Assembly (NCBI RefSeq): GCF_008033135.1
Contig: NZ_CP041335.1
Coordinates: 310,001 to 374,000 of the forward strand
Length of the DNA stretch: 64,000 bases
Reading direction: 5' to 3'
Source of the DNA: Chitinolyticbacter meiyuanensis
GTDB taxonomy: Bacteria; Pseudomonadota; Gammaproteobacteria; Burkholderiales; Chitinibacteraceae
Positions 1 through 13,169 of the stretch are shown here, piece after piece (within the stretch, counting starts at the first letter, position 1; every line of letters begins with the position of its first letter). A program made the position numbers and the translations under genes. The notes under the pieces were generated by a model, which saw only the letters and a list, made by a program, of their open reading frames with translations, was not told where the DNA came from and did not search any database.

Positions 1-3849
<3,849 letters not shown>

Positions 3850-3859
3850 GGAACCTGCC

Positions 3860-4753
3860 ATGACTGCCATCGCCAACCGCTACGAATTCGTCTACCTGTT
3901 CGACGTGACCAACGGCAACCCCAACGGTGACCCGGATGCCGGCAACCTGCCGCGCCTTGATCCGGAAACCAACCAGGGCCTGGTGACCGACGTGTGCCTG
4001 AAGCGCAAGCTGCGCAACTATGTTGCTTTGGAAAAAGAGCAAGCTGGCAAACCAGAGCAAGGCTATGCAATCTACATGCAGGAAAAGTCGGTGCTGAATA
4101 ACCAGCACAAGCTTGCATGGGAAGCGCTTGAGCTGCCGCCCGATGCAAAGGACGCATACAAGAGATTGCCGAAGGACGAAGCCAAAGCGCAGGAGCTCAC
4201 GGCTTGGATGTGCAAGAACTTCTTCGATGTGCGCGCGTTCGGTGCGGTGATGACCACCGAAATCAACGCCGGCCAGGTGCGCGGCCCGATCCAGCTGGCG
4301 TTTGCCACCTCCATTGACCCGGTGGTGCCGCTGGAGGTGTCGATCACCCGCATGGCGGTCACCAATGAGAAGGATCTGGAAAAGGAACGCACCATGGGTC
4401 GCAAGCACATCGTGCCCTATGGCCTGTATCGCGCCCATGGCTTCATTTCGGCCAAGCTCGCCGAGCGTACCGGCTTTTCCGATGATGACCTGCAACTGCT
4501 GTGGCGCGCGCTGAGCAATATGTTCGAGCACGACCGCTCGGCCGCGCGCGGGGAAATGGCAGCGCGCAAGTTGATCGTGTTCAAGCACGACCATGCCATG
4601 GGCAATGCGCCGGCGCACAAGCTGTTCGAGGCGGTGAGCGTCACTCGCGTAAATGGCGAAACCGACACCCCGGCGCGCGGCTTTGCCGACTACCGCGTCG
4701 AGGTCAATGCCGCCGCAGTGCCGGCCGGCGTGACGGTGCAGGAACTGCTGTAA
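3860..4753 (+). CDS. cas7c: Cas7c (Csd2), type I-C Cascade backbone subunit
   Basis: The ATG at 3860 gives 297 residues beginning [20 protein letters not shown], followed by the [14 protein letters not shown] stretch diagnostic of the Csd2/Cas7 group. The frame is open further upstream, but that part only shadows cas8c. Other family hallmarks are [20 protein letters not shown] and [10 protein letters not shown]. Several copies of Cas7 coat the crRNA spacer in Cascade. The stretch around 4020-4200 is visibly less G+C-rich than its flanks and corresponds to a variable part of the family. It could reflect recombination or simple divergence. Confidence 0.94.
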   Translation: MTAIANRYEFVYLFDVTNGNPNGDPDAGNLPRLDPETNQGLVTDVCLKRKLRNYVALEKEQAGKPEQGYAIYMQEKSVLNNQHKLAWEALELPPDAKDAYKRLPKDEAKAQELTAWMCKNFFDVRAFGAVMTTEINAGQVRGPIQLAFATSIDPVVPLEVSITRMAVTNEKDLEKERTMGRKHIVPYGLYRAHGFISAKLAERTGFSDDDLQLLWRALSNMFEHDRSAARGEMAARKLIVFKHDHAMGNAPAHKLFEAVSVTRVNGETDTPARGFADYRVEVNAAAVPAGVTVQELL

Positions 4754-4772
4754 GCCGCAGCGGAGCGGGACC

Positions 4773-5402
4773 ATGGACCTCGCCGACGACCTGATCCCGC
4801 TTTCCGCCTTGCAGCACTATTTGTACTGCCCGCGCCAATGTGCGCTGATCCACGTGGAGCAGCTGTGGGCCGAAAACCGACACACCGCCGAGGGCCGCGT
4901 CCTGCATGAGCGTGCCGATACCCCGGCGGTGGAAAAGCGGCGTGGCGTGCGCACTGTTACCGCCATGCCCTTGCAGGCGCCGGCGCTGGGTGTCGCCGGG
5001 GTGGCGGATGTAGTGGAGTTTCACGCCGCGGTCGATGGCGAGCAGGCCTATCCGGTGGAATACAAGCGTGGCAAGCCCAAGGCGCACCGGGTCGATGAGG
5101 TGCAATTGTGCGCGCAGGCGCTGTGCCTGGAAGCCATGCTCGGCCGACCCGTGCCAGAAGGCGCCTTGTTCTATGGCCAGACGCGGCGGCGGCAGGTCGT
5201 ACTGTTCGATGCCGCGTTGCGTGACCTCACATTGAACATCATCACGGCGACGAAGGCGCTGTTCGAGCAAGGCCGCACGCCGTCGGCCGACTATCAGCCA
5301 CGGCGCTGCGACGCCTGTTCGCTGATCGACTTGTGCCAGCCCAAGCTGCTGGGTCGGCGCAAGCCGGTGTCGGCTTGGCTGCGGCAGCAATGGGAGGATT
5401 GA
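4773..5402 (+). CDS. cas4: Cas4 RecB-like nuclease (adaptation)
   Basis: The 209-residue protein has the Cas4 iron-sulfur cysteines: CPRQC near residues 19-23, and three C-terminal cysteines (CDAC and DLC) at about 178, 181 and 187. Its RecB-type nuclease core is a GVADVVEF aspartate near 79 and VEYKRG with E96 and K98. Cas4 trims prespacers and helps select PAM-flanked protospacers for Cas1-Cas2. Its stop codon abuts the cas1 ATG directly. The position between cas7 and cas1 is standard for type I-C. Confidence 0.93.
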   Translation: MDLADDLIPLSALQHYLYCPRQCALIHVEQLWAENRHTAEGRVLHERADTPAVEKRRGVRTVTAMPLQAPALGVAGVADVVEFHAAVDGEQAYPVEYKRGKPKAHRVDEVQLCAQALCLEAMLGRPVPEGALFYGQTRRRQVVLFDAALRDLTLNIITATKALFEQGRTPSADYQPRRCDACSLIDLCQPKLLGRRKPVSAWLRQQWED

Positions 5403-6443
5403 ATGCGGCGCCAGTTGAACACGCTGTATGTGACCACCGAGGGTGCCTGGCTGCGCAAGGATGGCGCCAATATCGTGATGGAGGTAGAAGGCGAGGAACG
5501 TGGGCGCCTGCCGGTACACATGCTGGAAGGCCTGGTCTGCATCGGCCGCGTACTGGTCTCGCCACCGCTGCTTGGTTTCTGCGCCGAACAGGGCATCTGC
5601 GTCAGCTATCTCAGCCCCAACGGCAAGTTTTTGGCGCGGGTCGAAGGCCCGGTCTCCGGTAACGTGCTGCTGCGGCGCGAACAATATCGGCGCAGCGACG
5701 ACGCGGCGGGTTGCGCCGCCATCGTGCGTCATCTGCTGATTGGCAAGGTGCATAACCAGCGCGCCGTGCTGGGCCGGGCCTTGCGTGATCACGGCGATAA
5801 GCTGGCGGAACCGGCGCGGGCCGAGCTGGAACAGGCGCATCGGCGCCTGGCGCGGATCGCCGACAAGCTGTGGCTCGAACCGCAACTCGACGTGCTGCGC
5901 GGCCTGGAGGGTGAGGCCGCGCAATCGTACTTTGCCGTGTTCGACCATTTGATCCGCGTCGATCACCCCGCCCTGCGCTTTGGCGGCCGCAGCCGGCGCC
6001 CGCCACGTGACGCGGTCAATGCCTTGCTGTCCTTCCTCTACACCCTGCTAACCCACGATTGCCGCTCGGCACTGGAAAGCGTCGGCCTTGATCCAGCCGT
6101 TGGCTTCCTGCACCGCGACAGGCCAGGCCGGCCCAGCCTCGCACTCGATCTGGTGGAAGAATTCCGCCCGGTGCTGGCTGACCGTCTGGCCTTGTCGCTG
6201 CTCAACCGCCGCCAGCTGAATGAGCGTGATTTTCGCCAGATGGATAACGGTGCCGTGCTACTGAAAGACGACGCCCGCAAGACCGTGCTGGTGGCGTATC
6301 AGGAGCGCAAGCGCGAAAGCATGCTGCATGCCTTTCTCGACGAAAAAGTCGAATTGGGGCTGTTCCCCGCCATTCAGGCCCAGTTGCTGGCGCGCCACCT
6401 GCGCGGCGATCTGGATGCCTACCCACCGTTTCTGTGGAAATAG
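5403..6443 (+). CDS. cas1: Cas1 integrase, type I-C
   Basis: The 346-residue protein begins MRRQLNTLYVTTEGAWLRKD, as in type I-C Cas1. It carries the catalytic region EGEAAQSYFAVFDHL and the later segment GFLHRDRPGRPSLALDLVEE, which supply the metal-binding Glu, His and Asp residues of the family. Cas1 with Cas2 inserts new spacers at the leader end of the array. The gene starts immediately after the cas4 stop and is followed after 12 bases by cas2. No truncation or disruption is visible, so adaptation should be functional. Confidence 0.96.
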   Translation: MRRQLNTLYVTTEGAWLRKDGANIVMEVEGEERGRLPVHMLEGLVCIGRVLVSPPLLGFCAEQGICVSYLSPNGKFLARVEGPVSGNVLLRREQYRRSDDAAGCAAIVRHLLIGKVHNQRAVLGRALRDHGDKLAEPARAELEQAHRRLARIADKLWLEPQLDVLRGLEGEAAQSYFAVFDHLIRVDHPALRFGGRSRRPPRDAVNALLSFLYTLLTHDCRSALESVGLDPAVGFLHRDRPGRPSLALDLVEEFRPVLADRLALSLLNRRQLNERDFRQMDNGAVLLKDDARKTVLVAYQERKRESMLHAFLDEKVELGLFPAIQAQLLARHLRGDLDAYPPFLWK

Positions 6444-6455
6444 GGAGTTGCGCCC

Positions 6456-6746
6456 ATGATGGTGCTCGTCAGTTACGATGTCAGCACGATGACCAAGGCG
6501 GGCGAAGCCCGCTTGCGCAAGGTGGCCAAGACCTGTCGGGACTATGGCCAGCGCGCGCAATTCTCGGTGTTTGAAATCGAGGTCGATCCCGCGCAATGGG
6601 TGTCACTGCGACAAAGACTATGCGATCTGATCGACCCGGAGCACGACAGCTTGCGCTTCTATTTTCTGGGCAATAACTGGCAGCACAAGGTCGAGCATAT
6701 TGGTGTAAAGCCGGTGCTGGATTTGAACGGGCCTCTGGTGTTCTAG
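6456..6746 (+). CDS. cas2: Cas2 adaptation protein
   Basis: The 96-residue ferredoxin-like protein begins MMVLVSYDVSTM, with the conserved aspartate after the first beta strand, and ends with the type I-C tail VLDLNGPLVF. It forms the central dimer of the Cas1-Cas2 integration complex. Either of the first two methionines could be the start. It is the last cas gene before the leader and array, so the adaptation genes sit next to the integration site. Confidence 0.95.
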   Translation: MMVLVSYDVSTMTKAGEARLRKVAKTCRDYGQRAQFSVFEIEVDPAQWVSLRQRLCDLIDPEHDSLRFYFLGNNWQHKVEHIGVKPVLDLNGPLVF

Positions 6747-6934
6747 CACAGGAGCACCGCGCGAACCTCAAGTGGCTGGGATTTTCCTGGGAGATTCGCA
6801 GTCGCTTAATGCGTTGTTTCGTATGTTATTTTTCGTATTAACTCCTTGGTCAATATTCCCTGCGTGGCTTTGTCTGCGCGGTTCGCGCCGCTGCATCAAT
6901 TTTCTTTTGTTCGGCAAAGCGTTATAAGCACCAG
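6747..6934 (+). promoter_or_regulatory. CRISPR leader
   Basis: The 188 bases between the cas2 stop and the first repeat have no ORF and are much richer in A+T than the surroundings, especially about 6795-6930, with T-rich runs such as TTATTTTTCGTATTAAC. The repeats end in ATTGAAAC, the usual 5' handle of type I-C crRNAs. Array transcription must therefore run left to right from this side. The degenerate repeat is at the far end, which agrees with this being the leader. No exact promoter was assigned. Confidence 0.8.
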
Positions 6935-9900
6935 GTCGCGCCCCACGCGGGCGCGTGGATTGAAACAAGAACAAGGCCATCCCGGACGGTGAGCGCGCCA
7001 GGTCGCGCCCCACGCGGGCGCGTGGATTGAAACCTGCTAATTCGTCGTTTCGCTCGATGTGCTGCTTGTCGCGCCCCACGCGGGCGCGTGGATTGAAACA
7101 ACAAGGAGCCTGAATCATGGCAAAGAATTTCAAGGTCGCGCCCCACGCGGGCGCGTGGATTGAAACACGGAACCGGTCACGCTCACGCCCAGACGGACGG
7201 GTCGCGCCCCACGCGGGCGCGTGGATTGAAACAAGCCAACCGAGGAAGAAAACTACGGCTGGCGCGTCGCGCCCCACGCGGGCGCGTGGATTGAAACGGC
7301 CGGGCGACGTAGATAGCACGACTGGGCGCAGGTCGCGCCCCACGCGGGCGCGTGGATTGAAACCCGGCATCGCGCAGCGTACGAATCATCGTGGCCGTCG
7401 CGCCCCACGCGGGCGCGTGGATTGAAACATACCGACGAGGGCGACCGCATCCACCTCAAGCGGTCGCGCCCCACGCGGGCGCGTGGATTGAAACTGCTAC
7501 AGCTACATCCGGCTTGAGTGGGAGCCCGATGTCGCGCCCCACGCGGGCGCGTGGATTGAAACAGGAACTGCATCCACGCGAGATCTCGAAGGGCCAGGTC
7601 GCGCCCCACGCGGGCGCGTGGATTGAAACACCCCGATGTAGCTGACCTCACCATCCAACACCGGGTCGCGCCCCACGCGGGCGCGTGGATTGAAACTTCG
7701 AGCCACAGCTTGGCGTCGAACTCCGACATGCGTCGCGCCCCACGCGGGCGCGTGGATTGAAACCTGATCGTCTTGCCGATCAGGGTGCCGATGCGCGGTC
7801 GCGCCCCACGCGGGCGCGTGGATTGAAACCACCTCGCTCAGGCCATGCAGGAAGAGCAGGGCGTCGCGCCCCACGCGGGCGCGTGGATTGAAACGGGATA
7901 GCCGCACACGGCCTGGCCATCTGGCATTGTCGCGCCCCACGCGGGCGCGTGGATTGAAACACCGGCAACGGTTCAGCGCAGCCGGCCCACTGGATGTCGC
8001 GCCCCACGCGGGCGCGTGGATTGAAACACGGCGCTGGCGGCGGCAAGGGCGGCGGCGGTAGGTCGCGCCCCACGCGGGCGCGTGGATTGAAACCCAAGCC
8101 CTAGCATCCTCCTCAGCCGGAATGCCTGTCGCGCCCCACGCGGGCGCGTGGATTGAAACTGCAGCGAGTGGTGCGCGGCCGCCCTCGGTCTACCGTCGCG
8201 CCCCACGCGGGCGCGTGGATTGAAACAGGTCGAGACGCTCCTCCACCCAGTCATCCGCCGGGGTCGCGCCCCACGCGGGCGCGTGGATTGAAACTACAAC
8301 CCGCCGATGATCCAGTACGGCGTGCACAAGTCGCGCCCCACGCGGGCGCGTGGATTGAAACGCTACCTTATGACGGGGAAACCGTGATGGACCAGGTCGC
8401 GCCCCACGCGGGCGCGTGGATTGAAACCTTCCCAGGCCAAGTGCAGCCGCTTGGCACTGGAGTCGCGCCCCACGCGGGCGCGTGGATTGAAACATTCACG
8501 CAACGGGCGCGCACCACACGAAGGTGCTCGTCGCGCCCCACGCGGGCGCGTGGATTGAAACTGCCACCATCCGTCAATGCAGCGCGAGCCCAGCACGTCG
8601 CGCCCCACGCGGGCGCGTGGATTGAAACAGCGGCTGCTCGCTCAGGCAGGCGGCACTGCGCCCGTCGCGCCCCACGCGGGCGCGTGGATTGAAACAGGAT
8701 CACAACCGACACCGACGCATCCGCGAAAGGTCGCGCCCCACGCGGGCGCGTGGATTGAAACTGCTGCGAGCTTGACCGCCCGCGCCACGCGCTCGGTCGC
8801 GCCCCACGCGGGCGCGTGGATTGAAACCAGTCGAAGGGGTAGTACGCGCCCCCCCCTCGCGGTCGCGCCCCACGCGGGCGCGTGGATTGAAACATCTTCG
8901 CGACCTCATCGGCCTGCTCGGAACTGGTCGCGCCCCACGCGGGCGCGTGGATTGAAACGGCGTCTGGTCGGGGTTGTGGAAGAGCACCGTCACGTCGCGC
9001 CCCCCGCGGGCGCGTGGATTGAAACTTTCACCCGTACATCAATGCGGGGGTCATGCCCGCGTCGCGCCCCACGCGGGCGCGTGGATTGAAACATCTCGTC
9101 GTTGATCATGGTCCGCAGCCGACGCATAGTCGCGCCCCACGCGGGCGCGTGGATTGAAACAACCGAGTGCGCTGCGGTGTCCATGAAGTACCGAGGGTCG
9201 CGCCCCACGCGGGCGCGTGGATTGAAACTCGCGCTTGGAGTCGAAGCCATCTGCGTTACGGGGTCGCGCCCCACGCGGGCGCGTGGATTGAAACAACGCT
9301 TTCAGCGTTTCCAATTCCCCGGGCTGGCGTCGCGCCCCACGCGGGCGCGTGGATTGAAACCCGGTTGAGCTGAGCGAGCAAGACCACGGGGACGTGTCGC
9401 GCCCCACGCGGGCGCGTGGATTGAAACGCACCATCTGGTTGCGACCAAGCTTGTTTTTGCCGTCGCGCCCCACGCGGGCGCGTGGATTGAAACTCGGCAA
9501 CAACCGCGTTATACGCATCACGCGCCGCGTCGCGCCCCACGCGGGCGCGTGGATTGAAACAACAGCGCCTGTGCGCCGTTGACGTGTTCGAACTTGTCGC
9601 GCCCCACGCGGGCGCGTGGATTGAAACGACTTGTCGCGCTTGGCACGGCTCACCAGATCCGAGTCGCGCCCCACGCGGGCGCGTGGATTGAAACGAGCAA
9701 TTTGGCGTGGGCGACTACGGCAACATGATGTCGCGCCCCACGCGGGCGCGTGGATTGAAACTACGTGCAGCGCAAGGGAGGCAGGCCAGTCTTTGCGTCG
9801 CGCCCCGCGCGGGCGCGTGGATTGAAACACGTGGTGGACGATGGCCTGAGCCCCTACGATCCCGTCGCGCCCTACGCGGGCGCGTGGATTGAAACCCGTT

Positions 9901-10029
9901 CGGGCCGGTGTCGACGATGGTCACGGCAAAGTCGCGCCCCACGCGGGCGCGTGGATTGAAACATCCAGCGCAAAGGCGGCCGCCCCTGCTATGCCGCGTC
10001 GCGTCGCACGCGGGCGCGTGGATTGAACT
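6935..10029 (+). CRISPR. Type I-C CRISPR array, 47 repeats and 46 spacers by manual count
   Basis: The 32-base repeat begins GTCGCGCCCCACGCGG and ends GCGCGTGGATTGAAAC, with the palindrome CGCCCCACGCGGGCG forming the hairpin stem. Repeats start about every 66-67 bases; the first are at 6935, 7002, 7068, 7135 and 7201, and the last at 9931 and 9998. Spacers are 33-35 bases. Non-consensus repeats are at 8994 (A11 to C), 9797 (A11 to G), 9864 (C10 to T) and 9998 (four changes, positions 7, 9, 31 and 32). These lie mainly at the leader-distal end. The sense strand is supported by the repeat 3' end and the leader. No repeated spacer was noticed. The ORFs across this block, which repeat VAPHAGAWIET-like peptides, are artefacts of the repeat. 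Confidence 0.99.
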
Positions 10030-10143
10030 TCCGTTAGCACTTGGCAGCTATTTCGACGGCCTCAGAGGCTGCCTACCTCTCGATGGGCTGCAGGCGGTTC
10101 GGGCGACGCTGGGGTTCAGGCTCTAGCACTTGCTCTGGCCGCA

Positions 10144-10545
10144 TCAGTTCTGACGGTCCGAAATATGATGGATGCCGTCGCTGGTGGGAACGTCACCGAG
10201 TTCGAACGGGTTCACGCCTTCCAGACAGGCCACGTTGTAGCCATAGACGCGGGGGTCTGAGCGGCGTTGATGGTGGGTGTAGATGCCGCACTCACCACAG
10301 AAGTAATGCTGGGCCGTCATGGTGTTGAAGCGGTAGCGCCGCAATGCCTCCTCACCCTGGAGGATGCGCAGGCCAGCCAGCGGCACCGATGCCATCACGG
10401 CGCCCTTCATGCGGCAGATGGAGCAGTTGCATCGCCGGGGATCGACGATCCCATCCGGCAAATCCAGCTCGAACACCACGGCGCCGCAATGGCACCGTGC
10501 CGGATGAATGGCGAGGATCACGGTGCTGCCGACCTGGCGGATCAT
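10144..10545 (-). CDS. GFA / CENP-V domain protein (zinc-binding)
   Basis: The ATG at 10545 gives 133 residues with the zinc-site pattern of the GFA family: ARCHCGAVVFEL, then RRCNCSICRMKG, then FCGECGIYTHH. Family members are glutathione-dependent formaldehyde-activating-like proteins, but most have no proven reaction, so the substrate here is open. The frame extends upstream, but that part shadows the next gene. The start overlaps the stop of the upstream 88-residue gene by four bases, so the two are translationally coupled. It is the last gene of a minus-strand operon starting with xth. Confidence 0.85.
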   Translation of the reverse strand: MIRQVGSTVILAIHPARCHCGAVVFELDLPDGIVDPRRCNCSICRMKGAVMASVPLAGLRILQGEEALRRYRFNTMTAQHYFCGECGIYTHHQRRSDPRVYGYNVACLEGVNPFELGDVPTSDGIHHISDRQN

Positions 10546-10808
10546 GCGCGTGCCCTGCGCAACTGCCACCACGCGAACGCGAGGCAAGCTATGCCCATCA
10601 GCCCTTCGCCGAAGGCCCACAGCTGCCAGGCCTGGCCGGCGCCGAGCCAGGCATCGGCGAGCCGCGTCAGGTAGGCGCAGACCTCGCCGCCTTGCGGCTT
10701 GCAGGCGTAACGGCTGTGCCAGTCCCACAAGGCCAGCCAGACGAAGACAATACCCAGCAGCGCGGCGGGAATGGCGGTCTGGCGCGGGGTGAGGCCGGTA
10801 TCGCTCAT
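10542..10808 (-). CDS. Small inner-membrane protein, unknown function
   Basis: The 88-residue protein begins MSDTGLTPRQTAIPAALLG. It has one clear hydrophobic helix near residues 12-28 and a second near 62-80, separated by a segment with two cysteines (YACKPQGGEVCAYL). I do not recognise the family. It starts seven bases after the xth stop and overlaps the following GFA-family gene by four bases, so it is the middle gene of an xth-membrane-GFA operon. The tight spacing and coupling are the main support that it is real. Confidence 0.7.
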   Translation of the reverse strand: MSDTGLTPRQTAIPAALLGIVFVWLALWDWHSRYACKPQGGEVCAYLTRLADAWLGAGQAWQLWAFGEGLMGIACLAFAWWQLRRARA

Positions 10809-10815
10809 GTGGGCC

Positions 10816-11589
10816 TCACAGCGGGTAGTCGTAGTCGATGACCAGCGGCGCGTGGTCGGAGTACTTCACGTCCTTGTAGATGCTGGCGTGTGTGGCGCTG
10901 GCGGCAAGGGCCGGCGTGGCCACCTGATAATCGATGCGCCAGCCCACGTCCTTGGCATAGGCCTGGCCGCGGTTACTCCACCAGGTGTAGCCGGGCGCGT
11001 CCGGGTAGAGCGTACGCCAGACGTCGACCAGCTTGAGCTCGCCGAACACCCGGCCGATCCAGGTGCGCTCCTCAGGCAGGAAGCCAGAGTTCTTCAGGTT
11101 GCCCTTCCAGTTCTTCAGGTCGATCTCGTTGTGCGCGATGTTCCAGTCGCCCACCACCACTACGTCGCGCCCGCAAGCGGCGAGCTGCGCCAGGTGCGGC
11201 CAGAACGCTTCCATGAACTGGAACTTCACCTGCTGGCGCTCCTCGCCCGAGGAGCCCGAAGGCAGGTAAAGCGAGATCACCGACAGCTTGCCGAACTGCG
11301 CCTCGATATAGCGGCCCTCGGCGTCGAACTCCGGCAGGCCCAGGCCCTCGATCAGCGCATCGGGTTCGCGTCGGCAGTAGAGGCCCACGCCGCTGTAGCC
11401 CTTCTTCTCGGCATAGTGGAAGTAACCGCGGTAGCCGGCGGGTGCGCGCATTGCGTCGGAAAGATCACCGGCCTGCGCCTTGAGCTCCTGCAGGCCGATC
11501 ACGTCGGCGCCCGATTGCGTTACCCAGTCGAGAAAACCCTTGTTGCTGGCGGAGCGGATACCGTTAAGGTTGGCCGAGACGATGCGCAT
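10816..11589 (-). CDS. xth: Exodeoxyribonuclease III (AP endonuclease)
   Basis: The 257-residue protein starts MRIVSANLNGIRSA at 11589; a slightly longer start is possible but lacks family support. Visible exonuclease III family motifs are GLQELKAQ (metal-binding Glu), VGDWNIAHNEIDLKN (catalytic Asp and Asn), WWSNRGQAYAKDVGWRIDY, and the terminal SDHAPLVIDYD with the catalytic Asp-His pair. It cleaves abasic sites and digests 3' ends in base excision repair. It is divergent from pyrE and heads the small operon running to 10144. Confidence 0.95.
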   Translation of the reverse strand: MRIVSANLNGIRSASNKGFLDWVTQSGADVIGLQELKAQAGDLSDAMRAPAGYRGYFHYAEKKGYSGVGLYCRREPDALIEGLGLPEFDAEGRYIEAQFGKLSVISLYLPSGSSGEERQQVKFQFMEAFWPHLAQLAACGRDVVVVGDWNIAHNEIDLKNWKGNLKNSGFLPEERTWIGRVFGELKLVDVWRTLYPDAPGYTWWSNRGQAYAKDVGWRIDYQVATPALAASATHASIYKDVKYSDHAPLVIDYDYPL

Positions 11590-11713
11590 GAAAGCGTTCC
11601 TCTTACAGGCAGACAAGGGGGCTTGTGCCGCGTGATATGCTGTTTTTTGTCACATCGCTCCCGAAAATCGGCAGTTGCCGCCTGCGGGAGCGCGCCTTCA
11701 GGAGCCCGAAACC

Positions 11714-12355
11714 ATGTCCGATTTCCGTCAGGAATTCATTGAATTCGCCGTGGCACAGAATGTGCTGGGATTTGGCGAGTTTATCACCAAAGCCGGTCGC
11801 AACTCGCCGTACTTCTTCAACGCCGGCCTCTTCAACGACGGTGCATCGCTGGCCGAACTGGCGCGTTTCTACGCGCAGGCGGCACTGGCCTCCAAGGTCC
11901 AGTTCGATGTGCTGTTCGGGCCTGCGTACAAGGGCATCGTGCTGGCGGCGGCCACGGCGGTGAAACTGGCCGAAGCCGGGCAGAACGTGCCCTTCGCCTA
12001 CAACCGCAAGGAAGCGAAGGATCACGGTGAAGGCGGCGTGCTGGTCGGCGCCAAGCTCACCGGCCGCGTGCTGATCATCGACGACGTGATCTCGGCGGGC
12101 ACCAGCGTGCGCGAATCGGTGAGCATGATCCGCGCCCACGGCGCCGAGCCGGCCGGCGTGCTGATCGCGCTTGATCGTATGGAGCGCGGCCAGGGTGAAC
12201 TGTCGGCGGTGCAGGAAGTGGAGCAGCAATTCGGCATCCCGGTGATCCCGATCGCCACGCTGGAAGATCTGCTCAGCTACCTTGCGGCCAAGCCAGGAAT
12301 GGGCGAAAACTTGAAGAAAGCCGAGGCGTATCGCGCGCAGTACGGCATCCGGTAA
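11714..12355 (+). CDS. pyrE: Orotate phosphoribosyltransferase
   Basis: The ATG at 11714 follows an AGGAG site by nine bases and gives 213 residues, the usual length. The PRPP-binding motif [13 protein letters not shown] and the substrate segments FGPAYKGI and [15 protein letters not shown] are present. The enzyme joins orotate to PRPP to make orotidine monophosphate in pyrimidine synthesis. It is divergently arranged with xth; pyrC, another gene of the pathway, lies at 52765 rather than next to it. Confidence 0.97.
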   Translation: MSDFRQEFIEFAVAQNVLGFGEFITKAGRNSPYFFNAGLFNDGASLAELARFYAQAALASKVQFDVLFGPAYKGIVLAAATAVKLAEAGQNVPFAYNRKEAKDHGEGGVLVGAKLTGRVLIIDDVISAGTSVRESVSMIRAHGAEPAGVLIALDRMERGQGELSAVQEVEQQFGIPVIPIATLEDLLSYLAAKPGMGENLKKAEAYRAQYGIR

Positions 12356-12398
12356 GCGGCATCCACCCTCGCCGGAGGATTTGAACGAGGTCGAGGGT

Positions 12399-12983
12399 AT
12401 GAAGCGTTGGGTATGGGCATTGGCATTGATCGTGGGTCTGGCTTCGGCGCAGGCCGAGGCCAAGATGTATCGCTGGGTGGATGAGAACGGCAACGTCCAG
12501 TACAGCGACAAGCCGCCGATCAAGGACCCCAAGAGCGGCGTGTCCGAGGTCAACAAGTCCGGCACCGTGCGCAAGAGCACGCAGCCGCAGACTGAAGAGG
12601 AAAAGCGCCTGGCCGAGCAGGCCGAGCGCGAGGCCAAGGAGCAGAAGCGCCGCGACAAGGCGCTGCTGCAGTCGTTCTCGAAGCCAGAGGAGATCGACCT
12701 GCTGCGCGATCGGCAGATCGAGGTGGTGCAGACGGCGATCCAGACCAACAAGCTCAAGCGCCAGGCGGTGCTCGACAAGCAGGCGCGGCTCAACAAGCAG
12801 ACCGAGCGCTTCACCAAGCAGAAGAAGCCGCTGCCTTCTGACCTGGAAGCGGATCTGGCGATGACCCGCAAGGAGGTGGACGACATCGATCGCGATACCG
12901 CCAAGCGCAATGCCGAGATCGAAGATCTGAAAAAACGCGCCGAGGCCGACAAGCGCCGCTTCATCGAGCTACAGGGGCAGTAA
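12399..12983 (+). CDS. DUF4124 domain protein, exported, coiled-coil C-terminus
   Basis: The 194-residue protein has a signal peptide (MKRWVWALALIVGLASAQA), then the DUF4124 motif MYRWVDENGNVQYSDKPP. A long charged helical tail rich in Lys, Glu and Arg, from about residue 65 to the end, is probably coiled coil. The ATG at 12399 is preferred because the signal peptide starts there; a TTG at 12381 is an in-frame alternative with its own GGAGG site. The function of DUF4124 proteins is unknown. A strong intrinsic terminator follows, so the gene ends its own transcript. Confidence 0.85.
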   Translation: MKRWVWALALIVGLASAQAEAKMYRWVDENGNVQYSDKPPIKDPKSGVSEVNKSGTVRKSTQPQTEEEKRLAEQAEREAKEQKRRDKALLQSFSKPEEIDLLRDRQIEVVQTAIQTNKLKRQAVLDKQARLNKQTERFTKQKKPLPSDLEADLAMTRKEVDDIDRDTAKRNAEIEDLKKRAEADKRRFIELQGQ

Positions 12984-13001
12984 CGCGATTTGCGTCGCAT
13001 C

Positions 13002-13029
13002 AACGGCCAGCAGCGATGCTGGCCGTTTT
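13002..13029 (+). terminator. Intrinsic terminator after the DUF4124 gene
   Basis: A perfect 11-base-pair stem, AACGGCCAGCA with TGCTGGCCGTT, has a four-base loop (GCGA) and is followed by a short T run (TTTTG). Confidence 0.85.
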
Positions 13030-13169
13030 GCCGTCTATCATGCGTAAAATGGCGGCCGCGCGGCGCTGGGGCATTCGGTTCCTGCGGCGCGGCCTAGGTA
13101 TTTCTCCGTAGTTCGGCCTTCCCGGTGCGCGGGCAAACTGCGCGCGCATCATCGATAGGATCAATCTGC

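Noticed and set aside
6935..10029. Many long ORFs on both strands with repeated peptides such as VAPHAGAWIET and FQSTRPRGAR
   Set aside because: They are translations of the CRISPR repeats, not genes.
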